Shown here: piece after piece, positions 27,072 to 37,051 of the stretch
How the letters are laid out: each line of letters begins with the position of its first letter
Numbering within the stretch: the stretch's first letter is position 1
The notes under the pieces: model-generated
The model's input: the letters and a program-made list of their open reading frames with translations, nothing else
Databases searched by the model: none
What the model was told of the DNA's origin: nothing
NCBI RefSeq assembly: GCF_028551275.1
Contig: NZ_CP117025.1
Location: forward strand, 434,001 to 498,000
DNA: 64,000 nt
Direction of reading: 5' to 3'
Origin: Sphingomonas hankookensis
GTDB taxonomy: Bacteria > Pseudomonadota > Alphaproteobacteria > Sphingomonadales > Sphingomonadaceae
Position numbers and translations under genes: made by a program

Positions 27072-27437
27072 CTACCGCCCCGCCCCATCCGCCACCAGCG
27101 CGTCGGACAACAACGCCCGGATGGCACGCAGTTCGGTGATGCGCGCTGCGCGGCGTGGCGCCGGGGCGACCGGCAGCGGGGCCTTGGCCTCCTGCGCCAG
27201 CAATTGCTGCACGCCGCGCACGGTATAGCCCTGTTCGCCCAGCAGGCCGTGAATGCGACGCAGCAGCGCCACATCCTCCGGCCGGTAATGGCGGCGGTCG
27301 CCGGCGCGGGTCAGCGGCTTGATCTGCGGGAAGCGCCCTTCCCAATAGCGCAGCTTGTGCTGCGGCACCCCCAGTTCGCGCGCGACCTCACCGATCGTGC
27401 GATAGGCGCCGGCCGATTTGTCGACGGGGGGCGCCAA
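27072..27437 (-). CDS. MerR family transcriptional regulator
   Basis: The 121-residue protein has the MerR winged helix in [51 protein letters not shown]-like order (shown here by residues 13-62) and then a short helical tail. The effector-binding domain is small or missing, and Cys residues are absent, so it is unlikely to bind metal. It is 10 bp downstream of ihfA in the rpmF-plsX-fabH-ihfA row. Confidence 0.9.
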   Translation of the reverse strand: MAPPVDKSAGAYRTIGEVARELGVPQHKLRYWEGRFPQIKPLTRAGDRRHYRPEDVALLRRIHGLLGEQGYTVRGVQQLLAQEAKAPLPVAPAPRRAARITELRAIRALLSDALVADGAGR

Positions 27438-27447
27438 TCGGGTCCGA

Positions 27448-27747
27448 TCAGCCCGCCGCGACGATGCGGTCGCGCATCATCTGGCTGGCACGGAAGGTGA
27501 GCACCCGCCGCGGCGCGATCGGCACCTCGACCCCGGTCTTGGGATTGCGGCCGACGCGTTCGCCCTTGTCGCGCAGGACGAAGCTGCCGAAGCCCGAAAT
27601 CTTGACGTTCTCGCCCTTGGCGAGCGCCTCGCACAGATGCCCCAGAATCTGTTCGACCACGCGCGCGGAATCGGCGCGCGACAGGCCGATTTCGCGGTGC
27701 ATCTCTTCGGCAAGGTCCGCGCGGGTCAGCGTGCCATCGGTTGCCAT
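27448..27747 (-). CDS. ihfA: Integration host factor alpha subunit
   Basis: IHF bends DNA at specific sites and shapes nucleoid, replication and promoters. The 99-residue protein has the HU/IHF fold with [47 protein letters not shown] (DNA-binding arm) and [27 protein letters not shown] and KTG are usual for IhfA. ATG at 27747. Confidence 0.95.
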   Translation of the reverse strand: MATDGTLTRADLAEEMHREIGLSRADSARVVEQILGHLCEALAKGENVKISGFGSFVLRDKGERVGRNPKTGVEVPIAPRRVLTFRASQMMRDRIVAAG

Positions 27748-27819
27748 CGGTTCTGTTCCCCTTCGAAATACGACGAACCGATAGCAGGCCGTATACGAAG
27801 ATTCAAAAATACGAAAGGA

Positions 27820-28782
27820 TTACCAACGCACTACGGCGGCGCCCCAAGTAAAGCCACCCCCCATCGCCTCCAGCACGACAATATCGCCGCGCTTGATCCG
27901 CCCGTCCTTGACCGCGACGTCGAGCGCCAGGGGAACCGAGGCTGCGGACGTGTTGGCGTGCCGGTCGACGGTGACGACCACCTTTTCAGGGGCGAGGCTC
28001 AGCTTGCGCGCGGTCGCATCGAGGATGCGGGCATTGGCCTGATGCGGCACGACCCAGTCGACATCGGCCGGGGTCAGCCCGGCGAGGTCGAGCGATTCGC
28101 CCATGACGGCGGCAAGGTTGACCACCGCATGGCGGAACACTTCCTTGCCCTTCATGCGCAGCTTGCCGACGGTGCCGGTGGTCGACGGGCCGCCATCGAC
28201 GTAGAGCAGCTGGTTGTGGCGACCGTCGGCGTGGAGCCGGGTCGACAGGATGCCGCGTCCGTCCGAATCGTCCTGCGCCTCGAGCACGATCGCGCCCGCG
28301 CCGTCGCCGAACAGGACGCAGGTCGTGCGATCCTCCCAGTCGAGGATGCGGCTGAAGGTTTCGGCCCCGATCACCAGCGCGCGGCGATGGACGCCGGCCC
28401 GCAGCATCGAATCGGCGACCTGCACCGCGTAGAGGAACCCCGAACAGACCGCCGCGACGTCGAACGCGACGCAATCGTCGATGCCCAAAGCCGCCTGCAC
28501 CTTGGTCGCGGTCGCCGGGAAGGTCTGGTCCGGGGTGGCGGTCGCCAGCACGATCAGGTCGATCTGTCCCGGTTCCAGCCCGGCGGCGGCGATCGCGGCG
28601 CGCGCGGCATCGGTCGCCAGCGACGAGGTCGTCTCATGCTCGGCGGCGATGTGGCGGAAACGGATGCCGGTGCGCTCGACGATCCATTCGTCGGAGGTAT
28701 CGACCCGCTCGGCCAGGTCGGCGTTGGAGACGCGGTTGGCGGGGAGCGCCGATCCGGTGCCGGTGACGATCGCGCGAATCAT
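27820..28782 (-). CDS. fabH: Beta-ketoacyl-ACP synthase III
   Basis: FabH condenses acetyl-CoA with malonyl-ACP to begin fatty acid synthesis. The 320-residue protein has the Cys-His-Asn triad at C113 (AAVCSGFLY), H247 (VPHQANARI) and N277 (RHANTSAAS), matching the E. coli enzyme's spacing. It overlaps plsX by 4 bp, and the order plsX-fabH is common. Confidence 0.97.
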   Translation of the reverse strand: MIRAIVTGTGSALPANRVSNADLAERVDTSDEWIVERTGIRFRHIAAEHETTSSLATDAARAAIAAAGLEPGQIDLIVLATATPDQTFPATATKVQAALGIDDCVAFDVAAVCSGFLYAVQVADSMLRAGVHRRALVIGAETFSRILDWEDRTTCVLFGDGAGAIVLEAQDDSDGRGILSTRLHADGRHNQLLYVDGGPSTTGTVGKLRMKGKEVFRHAVVNLAAVMGESLDLAGLTPADVDWVVPHQANARILDATARKLSLAPEKVVVTVDRHANTSAASVPLALDVAVKDGRIKRGDIVVLEAMGGGFTWGAAVVRW

Positions 28783-29810
28783 GCTGCCTGTGCCTCGATA
28801 CCGGCCAGATCGCTGGCGATGCTGCGGGTGAGGTCGTCGCGCACCATCTTGGCGGCGACCTGGATCGCGTTCGACACGCCGATCGCATTGGCGCTGCCAT
28901 GGCTCTTCACCACCAGCCCGTTGAGGCCGAGGAAGACCGCGCCATTATGGTTGTTGGGGTCGAGATGGTGGCGCAGCAGCTCGGTCGCCGGCTTCGAGAT
29001 CAGGAACCCGATCTTCGAGCGGACCGACGAACGGAACGCCCGCTTGAGCAGGTCGGCGACGAAGCGTGCCGTCCCCTCCGCCGTCTTCAGCGCGATATTG
29101 CCGGAAAAGCCGTCGCAGACGACGACATCGACCTGCCCGCGCGACAGGCGATCGCCCTCGATATAGCCGGTGAAGGTCATCGGCAGATGCGGCGAGGCGC
29201 GCAGCGTCGCCGCCGCTTCCCGCACGCTGTCGATGCCCTTCAGCTCCTCGGTGCCGATGTTCAGCAGCGCGACGCGGGGGGATTCGAGGTCCAATGCGGT
29301 GCGGGCATAGGCGGCGCCCATCACCGCGAACTGCACGAGGTTGCGCGCATCGCATTCGGCATTGGCGCCGAGGTCGAGCATGACGAGGTCGTTGTCGCCG
29401 AGGCTCGGCAGCAACGCCGCCAGCGCCGGCCGGTCGATGCCGGGCATGGTGCGCAGCGCGAGCTTCGCCATCGCCATCAGCGCGCCGGTATTGCCCGACG
29501 ACACGGCGGCGGCGGCGCGCCCCTGCTTCACCAGGTTGATGGCGATGCCCATCGACGTGGTCTTCGCCCGGCGAATCGCCTGGCTGGGCTTGTCGGAAGA
29601 ACCGACAACCTCAGGCGCGTGGACGATTTCCGACGCGGCACTGAGGTTGGGATGCGATTCGAGACCGGCGCGAATCGCCGCCTCGTCGCCGACCAGCAGG
29701 AAGCGCATCGATTCGTGGCGTCGCCGTGCATGGGCGACGCCCGCCAGCATGGTGGCAAGCCCTTCGTCACCGCCCATCGCGTCGATGGCGATCCAGGACC
29801 CGTCAGCCAT
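28779..29810 (-). CDS. plsX: Phosphate acyltransferase PlsX
   Basis: PlsX makes acyl-phosphate from acyl-ACP for phospholipid synthesis. The 343-residue protein has [34 protein letters not shown] and [16 protein letters not shown], all family markers. Downstream of rpmF by 27 bp and overlapping fabH by 4 bp, it sits in the usual rpmF-plsX-fabH operon. Confidence 0.97.
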   Translation of the reverse strand: MADGSWIAIDAMGGDEGLATMLAGVAHARRRHESMRFLLVGDEAAIRAGLESHPNLSAASEIVHAPEVVGSSDKPSQAIRRAKTTSMGIAINLVKQGRAAAAVSSGNTGALMAMAKLALRTMPGIDRPALAALLPSLGDNDLVMLDLGANAECDARNLVQFAVMGAAYARTALDLESPRVALLNIGTEELKGIDSVREAAATLRASPHLPMTFTGYIEGDRLSRGQVDVVVCDGFSGNIALKTAEGTARFVADLLKRAFRSSVRSKIGFLISKPATELLRHHLDPNNHNGAVFLGLNGLVVKSHGSANAIGVSNAIQVAAKMVRDDLTRSIASDLAGIEAQAA

Positions 29811-29837
29811 GCGTGCCTTCCTGTCCGGTGGAGCGGA

Positions 29838-30017
29838 TTACGCTTCGACCGAGACGACTTCGCGACCGTTATAATGGCCGCAAGCGGTGCACAGATTGTG
29901 CGGACGCTTCAGTTCGCCGCAGTTCGGGCATTCCTGGAACGACTCGATGCTCAGCGAGTCGTGGCTGCGACGCATACCGCGCTTCGAGGGCGTGGTCTTT
30001 CTCTTGGGAACTGCCAT
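29838..30017 (-). CDS. rpmF: 50S ribosomal protein L32
   Basis: The 59-residue protein begins [20 protein letters not shown] and ends VVSVEA. Four Cys (30, 33, 43 and 46) in CPNC and CTAC form a zinc ribbon, so this is the Cys-containing zinc form. It heads the rpmF-plsX-fabH row. The ATG at 30015-30017 is set by the conserved MAVPK start. Confidence 0.97.
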   Translation of the reverse strand: MAVPKRKTTPSKRGMRRSHDSLSIESFQECPNCGELKRPHNLCTACGHYNGREVVSVEA

Positions 30018-30215
30018 TTCGGCACCTTTATCACTTGGGTATCAGTTGGTTTCGCGATCAACTGACGACGCGGCCCAGGCAAGTGCCGGACCGCTTTTCC
30101 GCGACCGGCGACCCGCCGGACCGGCAGACAGGCTGGTCGCGAAGCGAACCGCGCCTATAGCGTTTTCGTGCGCGGTTGCAAGCATTGGGTTGGGTTTGGC
30201 GGCCTGCCACCGAAC

Positions 30216-30301
30216 CGTATCCCCGCGCAGGCGGGGATCCAGAGCGCCGAACGCCGGCGTGGCGCTGCTTGTCCCTGGATCCCCGCCTGCGCGGGTATGC
30301 G
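30216..30301. repeat. REP-like repeat, CCCCGCGCAGGCGGGG type, copy 2
   Basis: The arms CGTATCCCCGCGCAGGCGGG and GATCCCCGCCTGCGCGGG match copy 1 at 18976-19061. It lies upstream of rpmF and downstream of the MBL hydrolase gene. Confidence 0.85.
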
Positions 30302-30310
30302 ATATCGCGC

Positions 30311-30970
30311 TTACCTGGCCAGCACCTTGTCCCCCACGAACGGGTTCGTCGCGCGTTCATTGCCGAAGGTGCTGCCCGGACCATGGCCCGGCACGAACGC
30401 GACGTCATCGCCCAGCGGCCACAGCTTGGCCACGACCGAGTCGATCAGCGCCTGATGGTCCGACAGCGGAAAGTCGGTGCGACCGATCGATCCCTGGAAC
30501 AGCACGTCGCCGACCAGCGCGAATCGCGCTTCTTCGTGGAAGAAGATGACATGGCCGGGCGTATGGCCCGGTGTTTCGTACACCGCGAAGCTCGCCTCCC
30601 CCACAGTGACCGTGTCGCCTTCGACCAGCCAGCGGTCGGGTTCGAACGGGACGCCGCGCAGGCCCCAGCGCTTGCCGTCCTCGTCCAGCCGCGCGATCCA
30701 GAAGCGGTCCGCCTCGTGCGGGCCCTCGATCGGTACGCCCAGCTGTTCGGCCAGCGGCTTCGCCTCGCCGCAATGGTCGATATGGCCGTGGGTCAGGATG
30801 ATCTTTTCGATAGTCACACCCTGCTGCTCGGCGGCGGCGAGCAGGCGCGGCAGGTCGCCGCCGGGATCGACGAACGCCCCGCGCATCGTCTTCGTACACC
30901 ATATCAGCGTGCAATTCTGCTGGAGCGGGGTGACGGGCACGATCGCCGCGCGGATCGGGGATGGGGTCAT
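30311..30970 (-). CDS. MBL-fold metallo-hydrolase, glyoxalase II-like
   Basis: The 219-residue protein has the metallo-beta-lactamase zinc motif HGHIDH at residues 61-66 (LTHGHIDHCGEA), a further His in ETPGHTPGHVIFF, the bridging Asp in LVGDVLFQGSIGRTD and the late His in FVPGHGPGSTFG. This set is typical of the YcbL/glyoxalase-II-like group that hydrolyses thioesters. Substrate is unknown. It is divergent from pabB. Confidence 0.93.
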   Translation of the reverse strand: MTPSPIRAAIVPVTPLQQNCTLIWCTKTMRGAFVDPGGDLPRLLAAAEQQGVTIEKIILTHGHIDHCGEAKPLAEQLGVPIEGPHEADRFWIARLDEDGKRWGLRGVPFEPDRWLVEGDTVTVGEASFAVYETPGHTPGHVIFFHEEARFALVGDVLFQGSIGRTDFPLSDHQALIDSVVAKLWPLGDDVAFVPGHGPGSTFGNERATNPFVGDKVLAR

Positions 30971-30993
30971 GCCGCCGCCTTATCGTTTTCGGG

Positions 30994-31093
30994 CTGATCC
31001 GGCAAAGCCGGATCAGGCGGCACCGGCCCGCTCCCCCACCCGACCACCCAATCAGGATACGCTGTGGGTGGTCGGGTGGGGGAGCGGGCCGGT
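30994..31093. repeat. Two adjacent hairpins, one with perfect 29 bp arms
   Basis: At 30994-31016 two 10 bp arms (CTGATCCGGC/GCCGGATCAG) surround a 3 nt loop. At 31022-31093 two perfectly complementary arms of 29 bp (31022-31050 and 31065-31093) surround a 14 nt loop ATCAGGATACGCTG. The pair lies in the divergent gap between the MBL hydrolase and pabB. Confidence 0.9.
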
Positions 31094-31189
31094 ACCGCGT
31101 CCACGAAAGTGGAGCAGCTTTAATCCCGCGTACACAAAGCACCGTCACAATGCTTGCCCCGCGCGCGCGCAACCGGCAAGCGTGGGGGA

Positions 31190-32944
31190 ATGTTCGACAC
31201 CACCTGGCCTTTCGTGCTGTTCGACGATGCCCGGCCGGGCGGAACCGCACGGCTGTACCGTGCACCCGGCCGGATCATCCGCGCCGATCGGGTGGAGGAG
31301 GTCGCCGATGCGCTGGCGCAGGTGCAGGCGACGACGGCGGCGGGCGAGAGCGTCGCGGGCTATATGACCTACGAGGCCGGCGCCGCGCTGGTGCCGGGTG
31401 CGCCGGTGCGGGCCGGCGACGGCCCGCTGCTGTGGTTCGGCGTGTTCGACACGACGGAGACGATCGACGTCGCCACCGCCCTGCCCGATCCGGCCGGGGC
31501 GTGGATCGGATCGGTCGCGCCGGGCATCGCCGCCGATGCCTATGCCAGGCGCTGTGCCGACATTCTCGACCTGATCGCGGCGGGCGATATCTATCAGGCG
31601 AACCTGACCTTCGGGGCGCAGGTCCCGGTGGTCGGCGATCCGATGGCGCTCTATGCCGCGATTCGACCGCGCGCCGCCGCCGGGCATGGCGCGGTGGTAT
31701 GGACCGGCAGCGACTGGCTGCTGTCCTTTTCGCCCGAGCTGTTCTTTTCGGTCGAACGGGGGCGGATCACCGCGCGGCCGATGAAGGGCACCGCGACGCG
31801 CGATCCCGATCCGGTGCGCGACCGCGCCGCGGCGCAGGCATTGGCAAGCGACCCCAAGCAGCGCGCCGAAAACCTGATGATCGTCGACCTGATGCGCAAC
31901 GACCTGTCGCGTGTCGGCGTGGCCGGCAGCGTGCGCGTGCCCGAGCAGTTCGTCGTCGAAACCTATCCGAGCATCCACCAGCTGATCTCGTCGGTGACCG
32001 CCGATCTGGCGCCGGGTAGGCACGCGGTCGATGCGCTGGCGGCGTTGTTCCCGTGCGGATCGATCACCGGCGCGCCCAAGCGTCGCGCGATGCAGGCGAT
32101 CGATGCGGTCGAACAGCGTGCACGCGGCATCTACACCGGGGCGATCGGCTGGATCGACGGCGATGGCGACGCATCGTTCAACGTCGCGATCCGCACGCTG
32201 CGCCTGCCCGCCGGCAGCGCGAACGCGACGCTGGGACTGGGATCGGGCGTCGTCGCCGATTCGGTCGCCGAGGCCGAATGGCATGAATGCCTCGCCAAGG
32301 CGCGCTTCCTCGACGTCACGCCGACGCCGATCGACCTGATCGAGACGATGGCGTTCGACCCGCATGGCGGCATGCCGCTGCTCGAGCGGCATCTGGCGCG
32401 GATGACCGAGAGCGCGCGGGCGCTGGGGTTCGCGTTCGATCGCCATGCGACGCGCAACGAATTGCAGGCGGCGACCTTCCGCTTGCGCGAAGCGTCGCGG
32501 GTGCGGCTGCTGCTGTCGCGCAGCGGGGCGATCGCGGTCGACGTGACGCCGTTGCCGCCCGCGCTGGCCGGGCCGGTCGATGTCGCGGTGGCACGCCTGC
32601 CGCTAGACCGCCGCGACCTGCGCCTCGCGCACAAGACCAGCGACCGCCGCTTCTGGCCCGCGCCGCCGCCCGGCTGTTTCGAGACGATCTTCGTCGGCGA
32701 GGATGGCGAGCTGACCGAGGGCAGCTTCACCTCGATCTTCGTCGGTGGTGGGGCACAGTTGCTGACCCCGCCGCTCGACCGGGGGCTGCTGCCCGGCGTG
32801 CTGCGCGCGGAGCTGATCGCACGGGGCGAGGCGGTCGAGATGCCGCTGACCCTCGCCGATCTTGCGCAAGGATTTTACATCGGCAACGCGGTTCGCGGAT
32901 TGATTCGTGCGCGCTTGGTTGCAGATGCGAACATTGGGGCGTAA
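31190..32944 (+). CDS. pabB: Aminodeoxychorismate synthase component I fused to ADC lyase
   Basis: The 584-residue protein joins an anthranilate/PABA synthase component I domain (residues about 1-370; GDIYQANLTFGAQV, MKGTATRDPD, ENLMIVDLMRNDLSRVG, PCGSITGAPKRRAM) with a class IV aminotransferase-fold lyase domain (about 385-584; DGELTEGSFTSIF and HKTSDRR) similar to PabC. The two domains would make PABA from chorismate with a PabA glutaminase, leading to folate. The ATG at 31190 follows a GGGGGA ribosome-binding site. Confidence 0.93.
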   Translation: MFDTTWPFVLFDDARPGGTARLYRAPGRIIRADRVEEVADALAQVQATTAAGESVAGYMTYEAGAALVPGAPVRAGDGPLLWFGVFDTTETIDVATALPDPAGAWIGSVAPGIAADAYARRCADILDLIAAGDIYQANLTFGAQVPVVGDPMALYAAIRPRAAAGHGAVVWTGSDWLLSFSPELFFSVERGRITARPMKGTATRDPDPVRDRAAAQALASDPKQRAENLMIVDLMRNDLSRVGVAGSVRVPEQFVVETYPSIHQLISSVTADLAPGRHAVDALAALFPCGSITGAPKRRAMQAIDAVEQRARGIYTGAIGWIDGDGDASFNVAIRTLRLPAGSANATLGLGSGVVADSVAEAEWHECLAKARFLDVTPTPIDLIETMAFDPHGGMPLLERHLARMTESARALGFAFDRHATRNELQAATFRLREASRVRLLLSRSGAIAVDVTPLPPALAGPVDVAVARLPLDRRDLRLAHKTSDRRFWPAPPPGCFETIFVGEDGELTEGSFTSIFVGGGAQLLTPPLDRGLLPGVLRAELIARGEAVEMPLTLADLAQGFYIGNAVRGLIRARLVADANIGA

Positions 32945-34183
<1,239 letters not shown>

Positions 34184-34214
34184 TTACGCCGTAGAAACGG
34201 ACTGTTAGGGCATC

Positions 34215-34246
34215 GTCCCTATCACCACGACAGTTGTGATAGGGAC
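34215..34246 (+). promoter_or_regulatory. Hairpin sequestering the ribosome-binding site of the diguanylate cyclase
   Basis: Perfect 11 bp arms GTCCCTATCAC (34215-34225) and GTGATAGGGAC (34236-34246) flank a 10 nt loop. The right arm contains AGGGA (34241-34245), the only Shine-Dalgarno-like sequence near the ATG at 34250. In RNA it would be paired. This could act as a translation switch, or be a weak terminator for the upstream gene without a T tract. Confidence 0.7.
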
Positions 34247-34249
34247 TGC

Positions 34250-35431
34250 ATGCTGCTCGATATTTCCACCCTGTACATCATGGTCGCGCTGTGTTCGGTC
34301 GTGGCCGGGATCGTGCATCTGACGGCAGCGGCCGGCGGGCGGTTCGATTCTTGGGCCAAGTGGTGGGGTGTCGGGCATGTCCTGCTGGGGGCGAGCGCGG
34401 TCGCGCCGCTGCTGCGTCCGCTGCACCTTCCCGGATTGATCAATATCGGCAACGCGATCGCCGCGACCAGCTATGGCCTGATCTATATCGGCATGCGCCG
34501 CTTCGCCGACCCTTCCGAGCGTCTGTGGCCATGGATCGCGATCGCCAGCATCGTCGCCCTGCCGATGCTGCTATGGTCCGGTCCCGTCGATGCCGGATAT
34601 CGCATCGCCTATCTGAATGTCGTCCGCTCGCTGTTCGACGTGGCGACGGTCGTCGTCGCCGTCCGCATCGCCCGGCAGGAGGCGTTGCGTACCGGATGGA
34701 TCGTGGCGGTGATGTTCACGATGACGGTGCCGATGTTCCTCGGGCGGGCATGGTTCGCCGTTACCGGCCAGCTCGGCCCCGAACCCACCGGCATGCATGG
34801 CGGACCCGCGGCATGGCTGGCGGCCGGCGCGGTCGCGTTCATCATGTTCCGCGGCTTTTCGCTGATGACGATGGATGCGGAGCGGTGCGAACAGCGGCTG
34901 GCGACGCTGGCCGAGCGTGACGGGCTGACCGGTGCCGGCAACCGCACCGCGTTCGACCGGGCACGCATCGGCTGGCGCGGCGACGGTGCGGTGCTGATGC
35001 TCGACCTCAACCGGTTCAAGGCGCTGAACGACCGCCATGGCCATGCCACCGGCGACGCGGCGCTGCGCATCGCGACCCGGGCGGCGGTGGCGTCGATCGC
35101 GATGACCGGGCGCGTGTTCCGCTGGGGCGGCGACGAGTTCGTCTGCGTCCTGCCAGGCATCGACGCCGCCGATGCCGAAGCGATCGCCGCCGGAATCGTC
35201 GCCCGGTTCGACCAGGGCATGTCCGCGCTGCTCGGCCCCGGCCATGCCACCGGCGTCAGCATCGGATGGGCGGCGGGATCGTTCGAGACGCTCGACCACC
35301 TGATTACCCAGGCCGACCGCCTGATGTATGTCGACAAGCATCGCAGCCGTGCCCGCGCGTCGATTGCGCAACGCAGCGTTGCCGATCCCGCACCCTCGCC
35401 GCCCTTGATTTCGCAGTCGCAACATGGTTGA
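34250..35431 (+). CDS. Membrane-bound GGDEF diguanylate cyclase
   Basis: The 393-residue protein has about six hydrophobic segments in the N-terminal 200 residues, then a GGDEF domain from about residue 225 (LAERDGLTGAGNRTAFDRAR) with the signature WGGDEF near 292-297 and an NRFKALNDRHGH motif, so it can make cyclic di-GMP from GTP. No clear RxxD inhibitory site is seen. A Ser/Pro-rich tail follows. Its translation start lies just behind the hairpin at 34215-34246. Confidence 0.9.
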   Translation: MLLDISTLYIMVALCSVVAGIVHLTAAAGGRFDSWAKWWGVGHVLLGASAVAPLLRPLHLPGLINIGNAIAATSYGLIYIGMRRFADPSERLWPWIAIASIVALPMLLWSGPVDAGYRIAYLNVVRSLFDVATVVVAVRIARQEALRTGWIVAVMFTMTVPMFLGRAWFAVTGQLGPEPTGMHGGPAAWLAAGAVAFIMFRGFSLMTMDAERCEQRLATLAERDGLTGAGNRTAFDRARIGWRGDGAVLMLDLNRFKALNDRHGHATGDAALRIATRAAVASIAMTGRVFRWGGDEFVCVLPGIDAADAEAIAAGIVARFDQGMSALLGPGHATGVSIGWAAGSFETLDHLITQADRLMYVDKHRSRARASIAQRSVADPAPSPPLISQSQHG

Positions 35432-35570
35432 GGCTGTGCGCAACATGAACGGACGCGCCAGCGTCGGTTCAGCCCCGCAAACCTATATCTTGCATCGAAC
35501 ATTGGGCGGCACCGCTGAGGCGGCTCCGCCGGACGCCGCGAACCATACGGGGGAGCGGCCGGGCAAGAGG

Positions 35571-35726
35571 ATGAGACAGATGACCGCCAAGCGCACCGGA
35601 TTCCTTCGCCATTTCATCAGCGGCTTCGCGCTGGGTGCCGTCGCGCTGGTCGCGGTGCAGGTGGCCGATCGCAGCGACGCGAAGTCGGTCCGTGCCGCAC
35701 CGGCGGTGGTCGAACGCATCGGTTGA
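35571..35726 (+). CDS. Small single-pass membrane protein
   Basis: The 51-residue product begins MRQMTAKRTGFLRHFISGF and has one hydrophobic helix (FALGAVALVAVQVA), then a polar tail. It is 62 bp upstream of msrA. An ATG at 35580 is equally possible. Not recognised; no function is proposed. Confidence 0.6.
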   Translation: MRQMTAKRTGFLRHFISGFALGAVALVAVQVADRSDAKSVRAAPAVVERIG

Positions 35727-35787
35727 TCTGGCGGTGCGCGGTTGCGCACCCCATCTTGGTTCCCGGTCCGCCCGAGGAACCTTTGCC

Positions 35788-36441
35788 ATGAAGTTTCTGC
35801 TGCCCGTCGCCATCGCCGCCATCGGCGTGGGCGCCCTGTCTATCCCGCCGGCGACTGCCGAACGCGCGGTTCCGATCCCCACCGTCGTCAGCGACGTGCC
35901 GCCGACCCCGGGCCTTGCCACCGCGGTACTCGCCGGCGGCTGCTTCTGGGGGATGGAGGCGGTGTTCGAACGGGTGAAGGGCGTCAAATCGGTCGTCAGC
36001 GGCTATGCCGGCGGCACGCGCCAGACCGCCACCTACGACCAGGTATCGACCGAGCGTACCGGCCATGCCGAGGCGATTCGCATCACCTACGACCCGCGCG
36101 TCGTCAGCTATGGCACGCTGCTGCGGCTCTATTTCTCGGTCGCGCACGATCCGACGCAGGTGAACGGGCAGTACCCCGATTCGGGGCCGAGCTATCGCTC
36201 CGCCATCTTCCCGCAAAACCCGTCGCAGGCGCTGACCGCGCGGCGCTACATCGCGCAGCTGACGCGGGCGAAGGCGTTTCCGAAGCCGATCGCGACGAAG
36301 GTCGAAACCGGCGCCTTCTATCCCGCCGAGGCCTATCATCAGGATTTCGCCCGGCGGAACCCGTCGCATCCGTACATCATGCGATGGGACCGGCCGAAGG
36401 TGGCCGCAGCGAAGGCGGCCTATCCGGGGCTGGTCGGGTAG
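35788..36441 (+). CDS. msrA: Peptide-methionine (S)-S-oxide reductase, exported
   Basis: MsrA reduces methionine-S-sulfoxide in proteins. The 217-residue protein has a signal peptide or N-terminal anchor (MKFLLPVAIAAIGVGALS) followed by the MsrA domain with the catalytic C52 in GCFWGMEAVF and GYAGGTRQTATYDQV. It therefore probably acts in the periplasm, unlike typical cytosolic MsrA. The ATG at 35788 has GAGGAA upstream. Confidence 0.93.
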   Translation: MKFLLPVAIAAIGVGALSIPPATAERAVPIPTVVSDVPPTPGLATAVLAGGCFWGMEAVFERVKGVKSVVSGYAGGTRQTATYDQVSTERTGHAEAIRITYDPRVVSYGTLLRLYFSVAHDPTQVNGQYPDSGPSYRSAIFPQNPSQALTARRYIAQLTRAKAFPKPIATKVETGAFYPAEAYHQDFARRNPSHPYIMRWDRPKVAAAKAAYPGLVG

Positions 36442-36450
36442 AAGAATAGG

Positions 36451-36615
36451 GGTTCGCGCGGAGGCGCGGAGACGCGGAGGAGGTTGCGTTTGCTGCAACC
36501 CGATCGCGCAGCGATCTGTTTTCTGAATAGCTGCCACGGGGATGAAGGGTTCCGCTGACGCGGAACGGCAGGAAAGCCGCAACCTCCTCCGCGCCTCCGC
36601 GCCTCCGCGCGAACC
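36451..36615. repeat. Near-perfect 38 bp inverted repeat
   Basis: The arms 36451-36488 and 36578-36615 (beginning GGTTCGCGCGGAGGCGCG, ending CGCGCGAACC on the right) are complementary with a single mismatch (A vs G). They lie between the convergent msrA and DUF1489 genes, about 90 bp apart, and would form a stable hairpin in either transcript. Confidence 0.9.
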
Positions 36616-36621
36616 ACTTTT

Positions 36622-37020
36622 CTACAACAATCCCAACGCCATCAGCTCGCCGATCAGCCGCGGCGGCAGTTCGTCCGCGCCGCTGCCCTCCCCGCCCAGA
36701 TCGGCGGGCGCGTCGGCCTCCTCGAGATAGCGCCAGCCCTGATGCGCGCGCTTCGGCCGGGCCTCCACCAGCACCAGCTTGGGTCCGAGATGGATCGCGA
36801 CCCGCCCGCCCTCCGCCTCACCGAAGCCAAGGATCGGCGAGCGCGCGACGAGGCGGTGCTTCAGGATCCAGAACAGCGATCCGCCTTCGATCTCGGCGGC
36901 GCGTTTGGGCAGGTAGCGGGTGGTCAGGAACCCGCCCTCGGCATGGCGCGTCGCCAGCCGGTCGGCGAGTTGTTCGACCGATTCGATAGCGAAGGCGACT
37001 TTGGTCAGATGGAGCGGCAC
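36622..37020 (-). CDS. DUF1489 family protein
   Basis: The 132-residue protein has the DUF1489 pattern MPLHLTKVAFAIESVEQLAD, RYLPKRAAEIEGGSLFWILKHRLVARSPILGF and ARPKRAHQGWRYLEEADAP. The family is restricted largely to alphaproteobacteria and has no known function. It is 31 bp downstream of mgtE, so the two are probably transcribed together. Confidence 0.88.
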   Translation of the reverse strand: MPLHLTKVAFAIESVEQLADRLATRHAEGGFLTTRYLPKRAAEIEGGSLFWILKHRLVARSPILGFGEAEGGRVAIHLGPKLVLVEARPKRAHQGWRYLEEADAPADLGGEGSGADELPPRLIGELMALGLL

Positions 37021-37051
37021 GCGCCCCAGATGGGAAGTGCCGGCGTCCGCC

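Noticed and set aside
34215-34246. Intrinsic terminator of the aspartate aminotransferase gene
   Set aside because: The hairpin has no T tract on the plus strand and contains the SD sequence of the next gene.
35424-35570. Longer start for the small membrane protein gene
   Set aside because: The upstream 49 codons have no ribosome-binding site at their ATG, overlap the diguanylate cyclase 3' end and look like intergenic sequence.
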